Positions 25,338 to 31,975 of a stretch of DNA of 33,273 nucleotides are shown piece after piece. Under the pieces are notes generated by a model, which worked only from the letters and a program-made list of their open reading frames with translations, ran no database searches and was not told where the DNA came from. Positions within the stretch are counted from its first letter, which is position 1, and each line of letters starts with the position of its first letter. The position numbers and the translations under genes were made by a program. This DNA comes from Parerythrobacter sp. Lineage in GTDB: Bacteria > Pseudomonadota > Alphaproteobacteria > Sphingomonadales > Sphingomonadaceae. The stretch covers positions 1 to 33,273 of the forward strand of contig JANQPE010000115.1 in the NCBI GenBank assembly GCA_028289565.1, given 5' to 3'.

Positions 25338-26309
25338 ATGAGCATTCTTCAGCTCCTGTTGGTCGGTGGAGGCCTGATGGCACTGATGGTAGTCGGCTAC
25401 CTGCTGTTTGCAGGTCCGTCCGCGGCCAAGGAAAGTCAGCGGCGCCTCAACGCGTTGCGCTATCGCCATTCCGAAAGCACGGATGCCAAGGTTGAATCCC
25501 AGCTCAAGAAAGCCATCGCGGCGCGTAAGCCGAAAGTGCATAAGGTTGCAGGCTCGGGATCGAAGATCGAAGCGCTTGCCACACGGCTCGACCGGACCGG
25601 GAAGACCTGGACAGTCGCCCAGTATTTCTATGCATCGCTCGGCCTGGCATTGCTGTTTACCGTCATCATGTATCTGCGCACCGGTGCAGCCCTGCTGTCG
25701 CTGGGTGTCGGAATCCTGATCGGGGCCGGCATTCCGCATCTGGTGGTCAGCTTTTTTATCAAGCGCCGTACGAACCAGTTCAACGTCAAGTTCCCCGATG
25801 CAATCGAATTGCTGGTCCGCGGCCTGCGCTCTGGCCTGCCGGTCACCGAAACGCTGGCGGTCGTGGCGCAGGAAGTGCCCGGCCCCGTAGGGGTGGAATT
25901 CAAGGGAATCGTCGAGCGGATCAAAATCGGCCGTACCATGGAGGAATCGCTCCAGGAAACAGCCGACCGCCTCGGGATTCCGGAATTCAACTTTTTCTGC
26001 ATTACGCTGGCGATCCAGCGCGAGACGGGCGGCAACTTGGCGGAAACGCTATCCAACCTCTCCGATGTGTTGCGTAAGCGGTCGCAAATGAAGTTGAAAA
26101 TCAGGGCAATGAGTTCCGAGTCGAAGGCTTCCGCCTACATTGTCGGCGCCCTGCCCTTCATCGTGTTCGGCATGATCTGGTGGATCAACCCGAGCTATAT
26201 CGGCGGCTTTTTCGAAGACGACCGGCTCATCGTAACCGGCCTCGGCGGGCTGGTGTGGATGTCCATCGGCGGCTTCATCATGGCCAAGATGGTCAGTTTC
26301 GAGATCTGA
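25338..26309 (+). CDS. tadB: TadB, inner-membrane platform protein of the Flp pilus (T2SSF)
   Basis: A 323-residue membrane protein with an N-terminal helix, a second helix pair near residues 95-145, a T2SSF/GspF cytoplasmic domain (FPDAIELLVRGLRSGLPVTETLAVVAQEV; later RLGIPEFNFFCITLAIQRETGGNLAETL) and a C-terminal helix pair. TadB and TadC form the inner-membrane platform on which the CpaF/TadA motor acts. An AGGAAAGG ribosome site precedes the ATG by about 13 nt. The N-terminus is complete, with nothing of CpaF fused to it. tadC follows after 16 bp. Confidence 0.94.
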   Translation: MSILQLLLVGGGLMALMVVGYLLFAGPSAAKESQRRLNALRYRHSESTDAKVESQLKKAIAARKPKVHKVAGSGSKIEALATRLDRTGKTWTVAQYFYASLGLALLFTVIMYLRTGAALLSLGVGILIGAGIPHLVVSFFIKRRTNQFNVKFPDAIELLVRGLRSGLPVTETLAVVAQEVPGPVGVEFKGIVERIKIGRTMEESLQETADRLGIPEFNFFCITLAIQRETGGNLAETLSNLSDVLRKRSQMKLKIRAMSSESKASAYIVGALPFIVFGMIWWINPSYIGGFFEDDRLIVTGLGGLVWMSIGGFIMAKMVSFEI

Positions 26310-26325
26310 GCGAGGACGGACGACA

Positions 26326-27333
26326 ATGCTCAACCAGCCACCCGGACCAACGCTCCTAGGTTTCGATGTCGTTATCGTCGGCACGATCCTGGTCGGCATC
26401 GCCGCACTCGCGGTGATGATGGCGATCTATGCCGCCGTCACGGTCAAGGACCCGATGGCCAAGCGCGTAAAGGCGCTCAACGAACGTCGCGACGAGCTCA
26501 AGGCGGGCATCGTGAAATCGACCGCCAAGAAGCGCGCCAGCCTGGTCCGCAAGACCGAAGGCACCGAAAAGGTGAAGGAACGGCTCGAGGGAATGAAAGT
26601 TCTCGAGCAGAGCCAGATCGAGGCTATCCAGCAAAAGCTGGCCCATGCGGGTTATCGCAACAAGGAAATGGCGGTTGTCGTTATTGCGGCGCGAATGATC
26701 CTGCCGATCGTTCTCGGCCTGATCGGATTCCTTGTATTCTATGTATCCGACATGTTCCCGGACTGGAGCAGCATGAAGCGCCTGTTCGGCCTCGCCGCCT
26801 GCGTCGGCGTCGGTTACAAGGGTCCGGAGATCTTCCTCAAGAACAAGGCAAACAAGCGTACCGACGCGATCCGCAAGGGCTTGCCCGACGCGCTCGACCT
26901 GCTGGTGATCTGCGCGGAAGCGGGTCTGACCGTCGATGCCGCTTTCAACCGTGTGGCCAAGGAACTGGGACGCGCCTATCCCGAACTGGGCGACGAATTC
27001 GCACTAACTGCGATCGAACTGTCCTTCCTGACCGAACGCAAGCTGGCTTTCGACAATCTGGCCTATCGCGTCGACCTGGAAGCCGTGCGCGGTGTGGTTA
27101 CGACCATGGTCCAGACCGAGCGCTACGGCACTCCGCTCGCTTCGGCACTGCGCGTTCTCTCGGCAGAATTCCGCAACGAACGCATGATGCGCGCGGAAGA
27201 GAAGGCAGCCCGCCTGCCTGCGATCATGACCGTACCGCTGATCCTGTTCATCCTGCCGGTGTTGTTCATCGTGATCCTCGGCCCGGCGGCCTGCTCGATC
27301 AGCGACGCCTTCGCAGCCAAACCCGGGCGCTAA
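26326..27333 (+). CDS. tadC: TadC, inner-membrane platform protein of the Flp pilus (T2SSF)
   Basis: A 335-residue partner of TadB. It has an N-terminal membrane helix (VVIVGTILVGIAALAVMMAIYAAV), a charged coiled segment (about 45-100), a helix pair, and a T2SSF domain with LPDALDLLVICAEAGLTVDAAFNRVAKEL and ERYGTPLASALRVL. A final membrane helix lies near the C-terminus (LILFILPVLFIVILG). It closes the operon; the MarR gene converges on it with a 17-bp gap and no intrinsic terminator visible. TadD, TadE/F/G and Flp genes do not follow, so the remaining pilus components must be elsewhere if the pilus is functional. Confidence 0.94.
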   Translation: MLNQPPGPTLLGFDVVIVGTILVGIAALAVMMAIYAAVTVKDPMAKRVKALNERRDELKAGIVKSTAKKRASLVRKTEGTEKVKERLEGMKVLEQSQIEAIQQKLAHAGYRNKEMAVVVIAARMILPIVLGLIGFLVFYVSDMFPDWSSMKRLFGLAACVGVGYKGPEIFLKNKANKRTDAIRKGLPDALDLLVICAEAGLTVDAAFNRVAKELGRAYPELGDEFALTAIELSFLTERKLAFDNLAYRVDLEAVRGVVTTMVQTERYGTPLASALRVLSAEFRNERMMRAEEKAARLPAIMTVPLILFILPVLFIVILGPAACSISDAFAAKPGR

Positions 27334-27350
27334 CACCCGCGGCGAGAGCC

Positions 27351-27836
27351 TTAGCCGGTCCCGGAACCATTCGTACCGGCTTCGGGATCAAGCTTCGCCG
27401 CCCGTTCGTGAAGGCGCTCCAGCAGGCCGGTAAACAACGCCCTCTCCCGTGGATCGAACTCGGAAAAGAGACGTTCTTCCATTTTCGATACCTGGGGCAT
27501 GACGCGGGTATGGATATCGCGTCCTTCATCGGTCAGCTTGAGATGGTGTGAACGCCCATCGCTGGCATTGGGCTTGCGCGACAGCAACCCCCGGCTTTCC
27601 AGGGCTCGTGCGGCCCGATTGACGGCCACCTTGTCCATCAGCGTGCGCGCAGTCAGTTCACGCTGCGTCAGCGAGCCGGCATCGGCGAGTACGGCCATGA
27701 TCCGCCACTCGGTGACCTTGAGACCGAAATCGGTGCGATAGACTTCGGCAATACGGTTGCTCACCGCATTGGAAGCGATCGATAGCCGGTAGGGCAGGAA
27801 TTCGGCGAGTTTCAATGCGGTCTCTTCATCGGACAT
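27351..27836 (-). CDS. MarR-family transcriptional regulator
   Basis: A 161-residue winged-helix regulator. Helices at about 15-45 form part of the dimer interface. The HTH lies in SLTQRELTARTLMDKVAVNRAARALESRGLLSR, and the wing in DGRSHHLKLTDEGR, where MarR proteins have the DxR wing motif. A charged helical C-terminus completes the dimer domain. Its start codon lies inside a 16-bp perfect inverted repeat, which suggests autoregulation. It sits downstream of the thiolase, dehydrogenase and hydratase genes in the same direction, so an acyl-CoA or related metabolite is a plausible ligand; that is inference from context. Confidence 0.92.
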   Translation of the reverse strand: MSDEETALKLAEFLPYRLSIASNAVSNRIAEVYRTDFGLKVTEWRIMAVLADAGSLTQRELTARTLMDKVAVNRAARALESRGLLSRKPNASDGRSHHLKLTDEGRDIHTRVMPQVSKMEERLFSEFDPRERALFTGLLERLHERAAKLDPEAGTNGSGTG

Positions 27837-27869
27837 CCAAACCGGTTTCTAGGGAAACCGGTTTGGATG
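27834..27869. promoter_or_regulatory. Perfect 16-bp inverted repeat over the marR start: candidate MarR operator
   Basis: CATCCAAACCGGTTTC (27834-27849) is repeated as its exact reverse complement at 27854-27869, separated by TAGG. Each arm itself contains the 10-bp palindrome AAACCGGTTT (27839-27848 and 27855-27864), 16 bp apart centre to centre, close to one and a half helical turns. The left arm includes the marR ATG on the minus strand. This is the size and symmetry of a MarR dimer site, here possibly two sites. As RNA it would also make a very stable hairpin hiding the start codon. There is no T-run, so it is not an intrinsic terminator. Confidence 0.7.
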
Positions 27870-27897
27870 GCAAGGGGCAACAGCCCGACGGCAAGCG

Positions 27898-28770
27898 CTA
27901 TTCGTAGCCTGGTTCGTCCCACCAGGGATAGAAATCGGGCATGTCCCGGCTGATCTTGCCGGGAAATTCGGGTGGTCGTTTCTCGAGAAAGCTCTGCACG
28001 CCTTCGATCGCATCCGCGCCCCTGGCGAGCGTGAAGATGCTGCGGCTATCCACCCTGTGTGCCATCATCGGGTGATCGCCCGAAGGCAGCCGCCACATCA
28101 TCGCCCGGGTCATCGCGACCGATACGGCAGAAGTATTGTCGGCGATCTCGCGCGCCAGACCAGTTGCGGCATCCATCAGTTCGCCTTGCGGATGGAGCGA
28201 ACGCACCAGCCCTCTTTCCAGAGCTTCGGTAGCATCGAAGATACGCCCGGTATAGCACCATTCGAGTGCCTGCTGGATACCGACCAGTCTGGGCAGGAAC
28301 CAGCTCGAGCACGCTTCGGGCACGATCCCGCGCCGGGCAAAGACGAAGCCGTAGCGTGCCGTTTCAGCCGCCAGCCTTATGTCCATCGCCAATTGCATCG
28401 TCGCACCGATGCCGACGGCAACGCCATTGCAGGCGCAAATCAGCGGCTTGGTGGAATCGAACAGGCGCAGGGTCAACCGTCCGCCCCCGTCGCGCACGCG
28501 CTCGTCGGACAGGTCCTCAACCTCGGCATTGCTCGAAAAAGGTCTCGCCTTGTCGTCGGGAGTAAGGTCGGCACCGGCACAGAATGCACGATCTCCATGT
28601 CCGGTGAAAATCACCGCACGCACCGCATCATCCGCATCGAGATCGTCCATCGCGGTAATGATTTCCTCCATCATCACCTGCGTATAGGCGTTCATCTTCT
28701 CCGGACGATGCAGGGTGACGGTAGCGATCCCGTCTGCCTTGTCGACCAGGATTTGCGTGTAGCGGCTCAT
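27898..28770 (-). CDS. Enoyl-CoA hydratase/isomerase family protein
   Basis: A 290-residue crotonase-fold protein. The oxyanion-hole segments are present: GDRAFCAGADL (about 60-70) and CACNGVAVGIGATMQLAMDIRLAAE. The catalytic region reads FVFARRGIVPEACSSWFLPRLVG, with glutamate in the RGIVPEA motif in place. It should hydrate or isomerise an enoyl-CoA. The ATG at 28770 (MSRYTQILVDK) has a GAGGGAAAG ribosome site; an upstream in-frame start would add 15 poor residues. The C-terminal PGKISRDMPDFYPWW is common in this subfamily. It lies between the SDR gene and marR on the same strand. The exact chain-length preference is unknown. Confidence 0.9.
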   Translation of the reverse strand: MSRYTQILVDKADGIATVTLHRPEKMNAYTQVMMEEIITAMDDLDADDAVRAVIFTGHGDRAFCAGADLTPDDKARPFSSNAEVEDLSDERVRDGGGRLTLRLFDSTKPLICACNGVAVGIGATMQLAMDIRLAAETARYGFVFARRGIVPEACSSWFLPRLVGIQQALEWCYTGRIFDATEALERGLVRSLHPQGELMDAATGLAREIADNTSAVSVAMTRAMMWRLPSGDHPMMAHRVDSRSIFTLARGADAIEGVQSFLEKRPPEFPGKISRDMPDFYPWWDEPGYE

Positions 28771-28953
28771 GATTCTTTCCCTCTTGAACGTTTTGCAAAC
28801 CGAGACATGGACCACATGTTACATAGTCCTGGAACAAGAAACGGCACCTCTATCCGCCACTGGAATGAGGCGGCGGCATATGCAGGAACGGTCTCCACAG
28901 GTTCTCGATAGCGCCGCACGATAAGTGTAGGAAAGAAGAAACAAGTCCCTGCT

Positions 28954-29001
28954 CGTCATTGCGAGCGAAACGAAGCAATCCAGTACCGGAGGTTGGATTG
29001 C
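28954..29001. repeat. Partial palindromic intergenic repeat (CGTCATTGCGAGCGAA family)
   Basis: The left half begins CGTCATTGCGAGCGAAACGA and reads on to GCAATCC (28954-28981). A second arm TGGATTGC (28994-29001) is the exact reverse complement of GCAATCCA (28975-28982). I recognise this from memory as one half of a widespread palindromic repeat whose other end would be TTCGCTCGCAATGACG. Here the right half stops five bases before the stop codon of the SDR gene (29006), so the element looks truncated against the gene. It lies in the 235-bp gap between the SDR and enoyl-CoA hydratase genes; nothing else recognisable is in that gap. Confidence 0.65.
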
Positions 29002-29005
29002 CGCG

Positions 29006-29791
29006 TTACCGTGGGGCCATCCTGATCGCGCCGTCCAGGCGGACATCCTCGCCGTTGAAATAGCCAGTCTCGATCATGCACATCGCAAGTTGCGCATATT
29101 CTTCAGGATGACCGAAACGCTTCGGAAACGGCACGCTGGCGGCGAGCGCCTCTTTCACATTGGGCGGCGCGGCGTTCATCAGCGGGGTGTTGAAGATGCC
29201 CGGCAGGATGGTGTTCACGCGGATGCCTTCGCGCATGAGGTCGCGCGCTATCGGCAGTGTCATGCCGATCACCCCGCCCTTTGATGCCGAATAGGCCGCC
29301 TGGCCGATCTGGCCGTCTTCGCCCGCGACCGAGGCGGTGTTGACGATCGCGCCGCGATCCCCGTCGTCGCTAAGCGGGTCGAGCGTCATCATGCCCGCTG
29401 CCGACTTGGCGATGCAACGGAAGGTGCCGACCAGGTTGACCTGGATCACGAAATCGAAAGCCGAGAGCGGGAAATGCTTGATCTCGCCGGTCTGCTTGTC
29501 GCGGCTGGCGGTCTTGATCGCATTACCGATCCCCGCGCAATTGACCAGGATACGTTCTTGCCCATGCGCCTCGCGCGCCGCCGCGAAGCCCGCATCGACT
29601 TCCTCGTCACTGGTGACATTGACCTTGCAGAACACGCCGCCGAGTTCCTCGGCCATGGCAGTGCCCTTCTCCTCGTTCATGTCGAAAATCGCGACCTTGG
29701 CGCCCTTTGCCGCGATCGCCCGCGCCGTGGCGGCCCCGAGACCGGATGCACCACCGGTGACGACGGCCGGGGTATTGCTGCTGACTTGCAT
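29006..29791 (-). CDS. SDR-family 3-hydroxyacyl-CoA dehydrogenase (type-2/HSD10-like)
   Basis: A 261-residue classical short-chain dehydrogenase. The NAD loop TGGASGLG is at 12-19, the NAG-type motif is VNCAGIGNA, and the catalytic residues are S154 (NTASVAG), Y167 and K171 (YSASK). The loop IGNAIKTASRDKQTGEIKHFPLSAF and the C-terminal GAIRMAPR match the human HSD10-like 3-hydroxyacyl-CoA dehydrogenase type. With thiolase upstream and enoyl-CoA hydratase downstream it would supply the third step of a beta-oxidation spiral. The ATG at 29791 has GAGAGGAAG upstream. Confidence 0.9.
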   Translation of the reverse strand: MQVSSNTPAVVTGGASGLGAATARAIAAKGAKVAIFDMNEEKGTAMAEELGGVFCKVNVTSDEEVDAGFAAAREAHGQERILVNCAGIGNAIKTASRDKQTGEIKHFPLSAFDFVIQVNLVGTFRCIAKSAAGMMTLDPLSDDGDRGAIVNTASVAGEDGQIGQAAYSASKGGVIGMTLPIARDLMREGIRVNTILPGIFNTPLMNAAPPNVKEALAASVPFPKRFGHPEEYAQLAMCMIETGYFNGEDVRLDGAIRMAPR

Positions 29792-29813
29792 GGAAACTTC
29801 CTCTCGTTGATTT

Positions 29814-29894
29814 CGTCATCCCAGCGAAAGCTGGAATCTAGTTTGGATGGGTACGACTTCGCTGCACGAATGCCCGGCTTTCGCCGGGATGGCG
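29814..29894. repeat. 81-bp palindromic intergenic repeat with two tetraloop hairpins
   Basis: The element starts CGTCATCCC (29814-29822) and ends GGGATGGCG (29886-29894), an inverted pair with one mismatch. Inside are two hairpins: CCAGC-GAAA-GCTGG (29821-29834) and CCCGGC-TTTC-GCCGGG (29873-29888), the second presenting a GAAA loop on the minus strand. It fills most of the gap between the thiolase stop (29902) and the SDR start (29791). From memory, similar CGTCATCCCAGCGAAAGCTGG sequences occur in many sphingomonad and other alphaproteobacterial intergenic regions, so a non-coding REP/MITE-like family is likely. Confidence 0.7.
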
Positions 29895-29901
29895 CATGGC
29901 G

Positions 29902-31074
29902 TCAAACCGCCTCGACGATGGTGACATTGGCGACACCGCCGCCTTCGCACATCGTCTGCAGGCCGTATTTGAGCCCGCGCGCCTTGAGCGCATGGATCAG
30001 TGTCGCCATCAGCTTGGTACCCGAAGCGCCAAGCGGATGGCCGAGCGCGATCGCACCGCCGTTTACATTGAGTTTCTCCGGATCGGCCCCGGTATGCTTG
30101 AGCCACGCAAGCGGCACGGGCGCGAATGCCTCATTGACTTCATAGAGGTCGATATCGTCGATCTTCATCCCCGCTCGTTCGAGTGCGCGATCGGTCGCGA
30201 AAAGCGGTTCCTCAAGCATGATCACCGGATCACCCGCCGTAACCGTCAAATTATGGATTCGCGCAAGCGGGGTGAGTCCCTGATCCTTGAGCACCTGCTC
30301 GGACACTACCAACGCCGCGCTCGACCCGTCGCAGATCTGACTCGCGCTTGCAGCAGTTATCGTTCCCTTCTCGTCCAGCAGCTTGACCGAAGCAATGCTT
30401 TCCAGGCTTGCGTCGAAACGAATGCCTTCGTCGACAGTGTGCATCTCTGAACCTTCGGGCGTTTCGACCTCGAGCGGGACGATTTCCGCTTCGAACGCCC
30501 CGGCATTGGTCGCCGCGATCGCCCTCTCATGGCTGCCGAGTGCGAAGCGATCGAGATCTTCCTTGGTGAAGCCGTGCTTCCGGACAATCATCTCCGCACC
30601 CATGAATTGCGACCACATCACGCCAGGATAGTTCTCTTCCAGGCCCGGCGATTTGTAGGTCCCCAGCCCCTCTTTCATGTGAAGGGTCGCGGTCGAGCCC
30701 ATCGGTACCCTGGTCATGCTCTCGACACCGCTGGCGATGACTGCGTCCTGCGTACCGCTCATCACCGCCTGCGCGGCAAACTGGATCGCCTGCTGCGAGG
30801 AGCCGCACTGGCGATCTATCGTCACCGCCGGGGTTGATTGCGGCAGGTTTTTCGATGCCAGCACCGCATTGCGACCGACATGCATCGATTGCTCGCCCGC
30901 CTGGCTGACACAGCCCATCACGACATCATCCACACTGTCCGGATCAATCCCGGTACGCTCGACCAGCGCATCGAGCGACTTCGCAGCCAGATCGACGGGG
31001 TGGACGCCGGCAAGCCGTCCGCCACGGCGGCCTCCGGCGGTTCTCACGGCATCGACGATATAGGCTGCTGACAT
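29902..31074 (-). CDS. Acetyl-CoA acyltransferase (thiolase)
   Basis: A 390-residue thiolase that cleaves 3-ketoacyl-CoA or condenses acyl-CoAs. The acyl-accepting cysteine is C90 (DRQCGSSQQA), the catalytic histidine H346 (IALGHPLGASG) and the second cysteine C376 (CEGGGVANVTIVEA). NEAFAPVPLAW is the family NEAF motif. The degradative 3-ketoacyl-CoA thiolase type is favoured by its neighbours (hydratase and dehydrogenase), but acetoacetyl-CoA thiolase cannot be excluded. The start ATG at 31074 gives MSAAYIVDAVRTA, the usual N-terminus. The gene diverges from the 2OG oxygenase with 152 bp between starts. Confidence 0.93.
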   Translation of the reverse strand: MSAAYIVDAVRTAGGRRGGRLAGVHPVDLAAKSLDALVERTGIDPDSVDDVVMGCVSQAGEQSMHVGRNAVLASKNLPQSTPAVTIDRQCGSSQQAIQFAAQAVMSGTQDAVIASGVESMTRVPMGSTATLHMKEGLGTYKSPGLEENYPGVMWSQFMGAEMIVRKHGFTKEDLDRFALGSHERAIAATNAGAFEAEIVPLEVETPEGSEMHTVDEGIRFDASLESIASVKLLDEKGTITAASASQICDGSSAALVVSEQVLKDQGLTPLARIHNLTVTAGDPVIMLEEPLFATDRALERAGMKIDDIDLYEVNEAFAPVPLAWLKHTGADPEKLNVNGGAIALGHPLGASGTKLMATLIHALKARGLKYGLQTMCEGGGVANVTIVEAV

Positions 31075-31226
31075 CCGGACACTCCCAAGTTTCGATTTGC
31101 CACTCGGTTACGGTGCGTATGTGGACCGGTCAAGCGGATGCGGGCGGAGAGAAACCCAGCGGCGGTTGCCACGGCGCCCCCGCCGCGCGTAAGAGCGCGC
31201 AGACGATTGCCAATTGCCGGAATTCC

Positions 31227-31970
31227 ATGGCCAAGAAACTGTTCGAACTGAATCCCGCCCTGGATGCGAAACAGCTAGCGAAGGAGTTCGCACGCAACGG
31301 CCGTTTGCAGATCCGGGACATCCTCACGCACGAGACAGCCGAGGAAATTCGCACGATCCTCACCCGCGGCACGAATTGGGGGCTGGCCCTGCAGGCCGAA
31401 GGATCGGCCTGGTCGGGTCCGCAGCAGGTCCTTTCCGCAACCATGCGGACGCGAGCGGGCCAGCAACACGCGCAAGAGCTGGCGCAAGCCACGCACGAAG
31501 CGGCTGCCAAGGGCGAATATGCCTTCCGCTATGCGCAATATTCGCTGGTCCAGGGGGTCCAGGAGAACTGGGATCCCGACGGGCCGCACCAATATCTGCT
31601 GGAATACCTCAACACACCCGACTTTCTGCAACTCATCCGCGACGTGACCGGCGATCAGTCATTGGTGAAAGCGGATGCACAGGCGACGCTCTACGCCCAG
31701 CAGCATTTCCTCAGTCACCATACGGACAGCCATGTCGCCGAAGGCTGGCGGGTGGCCTATGTGATGAATTTCACCGTGGACGAATGGAAACCCGACTGGG
31801 GCGGCTACCTCAACTTCTTCGACGAGGACGGTGACATCGTCCAGGGATTCAAACCGCGTTTCAATGCCTTGAACCTGTTCCGGGTGCCCCAGGCGCATGG
31901 CGTATCCTTCGTCCCTCCCTTTGCACCGATAGGCCGGTTCGCGATTACCGGCTGGTTCCGCGATCAGTGA
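31227..31970 (+). CDS. 2-oxoglutarate/Fe(II)-dependent oxygenase, prolyl-hydroxylase-like
   Basis: A 247-residue protein with a double-stranded beta-helix. The iron ligands are H165 and D167 (HTD within SHHTDSH) and the distal H224 (QAHGVSF), followed thirteen residues later by R237 in PIGRFAITGWF to bind 2-oxoglutarate. The middle has LYAQQHFLSHHTDSH and WGGYLNFFDEDG, as in Ofd1/Tpa1 and bacterial P4H-like enzymes. The ATG at 31227 begins MAKKLFELNP; upstream in-frame sequence to 31113 has no homology character. The next gene starts 5 bp after the stop and is a TPR protein that may itself carry a 2OG-oxygenase domain. A protein or small-molecule hydroxylase is likely; the substrate is unknown. 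Confidence 0.87.
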   Translation: MAKKLFELNPALDAKQLAKEFARNGRLQIRDILTHETAEEIRTILTRGTNWGLALQAEGSAWSGPQQVLSATMRTRAGQQHAQELAQATHEAAAKGEYAFRYAQYSLVQGVQENWDPDGPHQYLLEYLNTPDFLQLIRDVTGDQSLVKADAQATLYAQQHFLSHHTDSHVAEGWRVAYVMNFTVDEWKPDWGGYLNFFDEDGDIVQGFKPRFNALNLFRVPQAHGVSFVPPFAPIGRFAITGWFRDQ

Positions 31971-31975
31971 GCGCA

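Noticed and set aside
27834-27869. Intrinsic terminator after the enoyl-CoA hydratase gene
   Set aside because: The stem is strong but has no T-run on either strand and overlaps the marR start codon; an operator or leader structure fits better.
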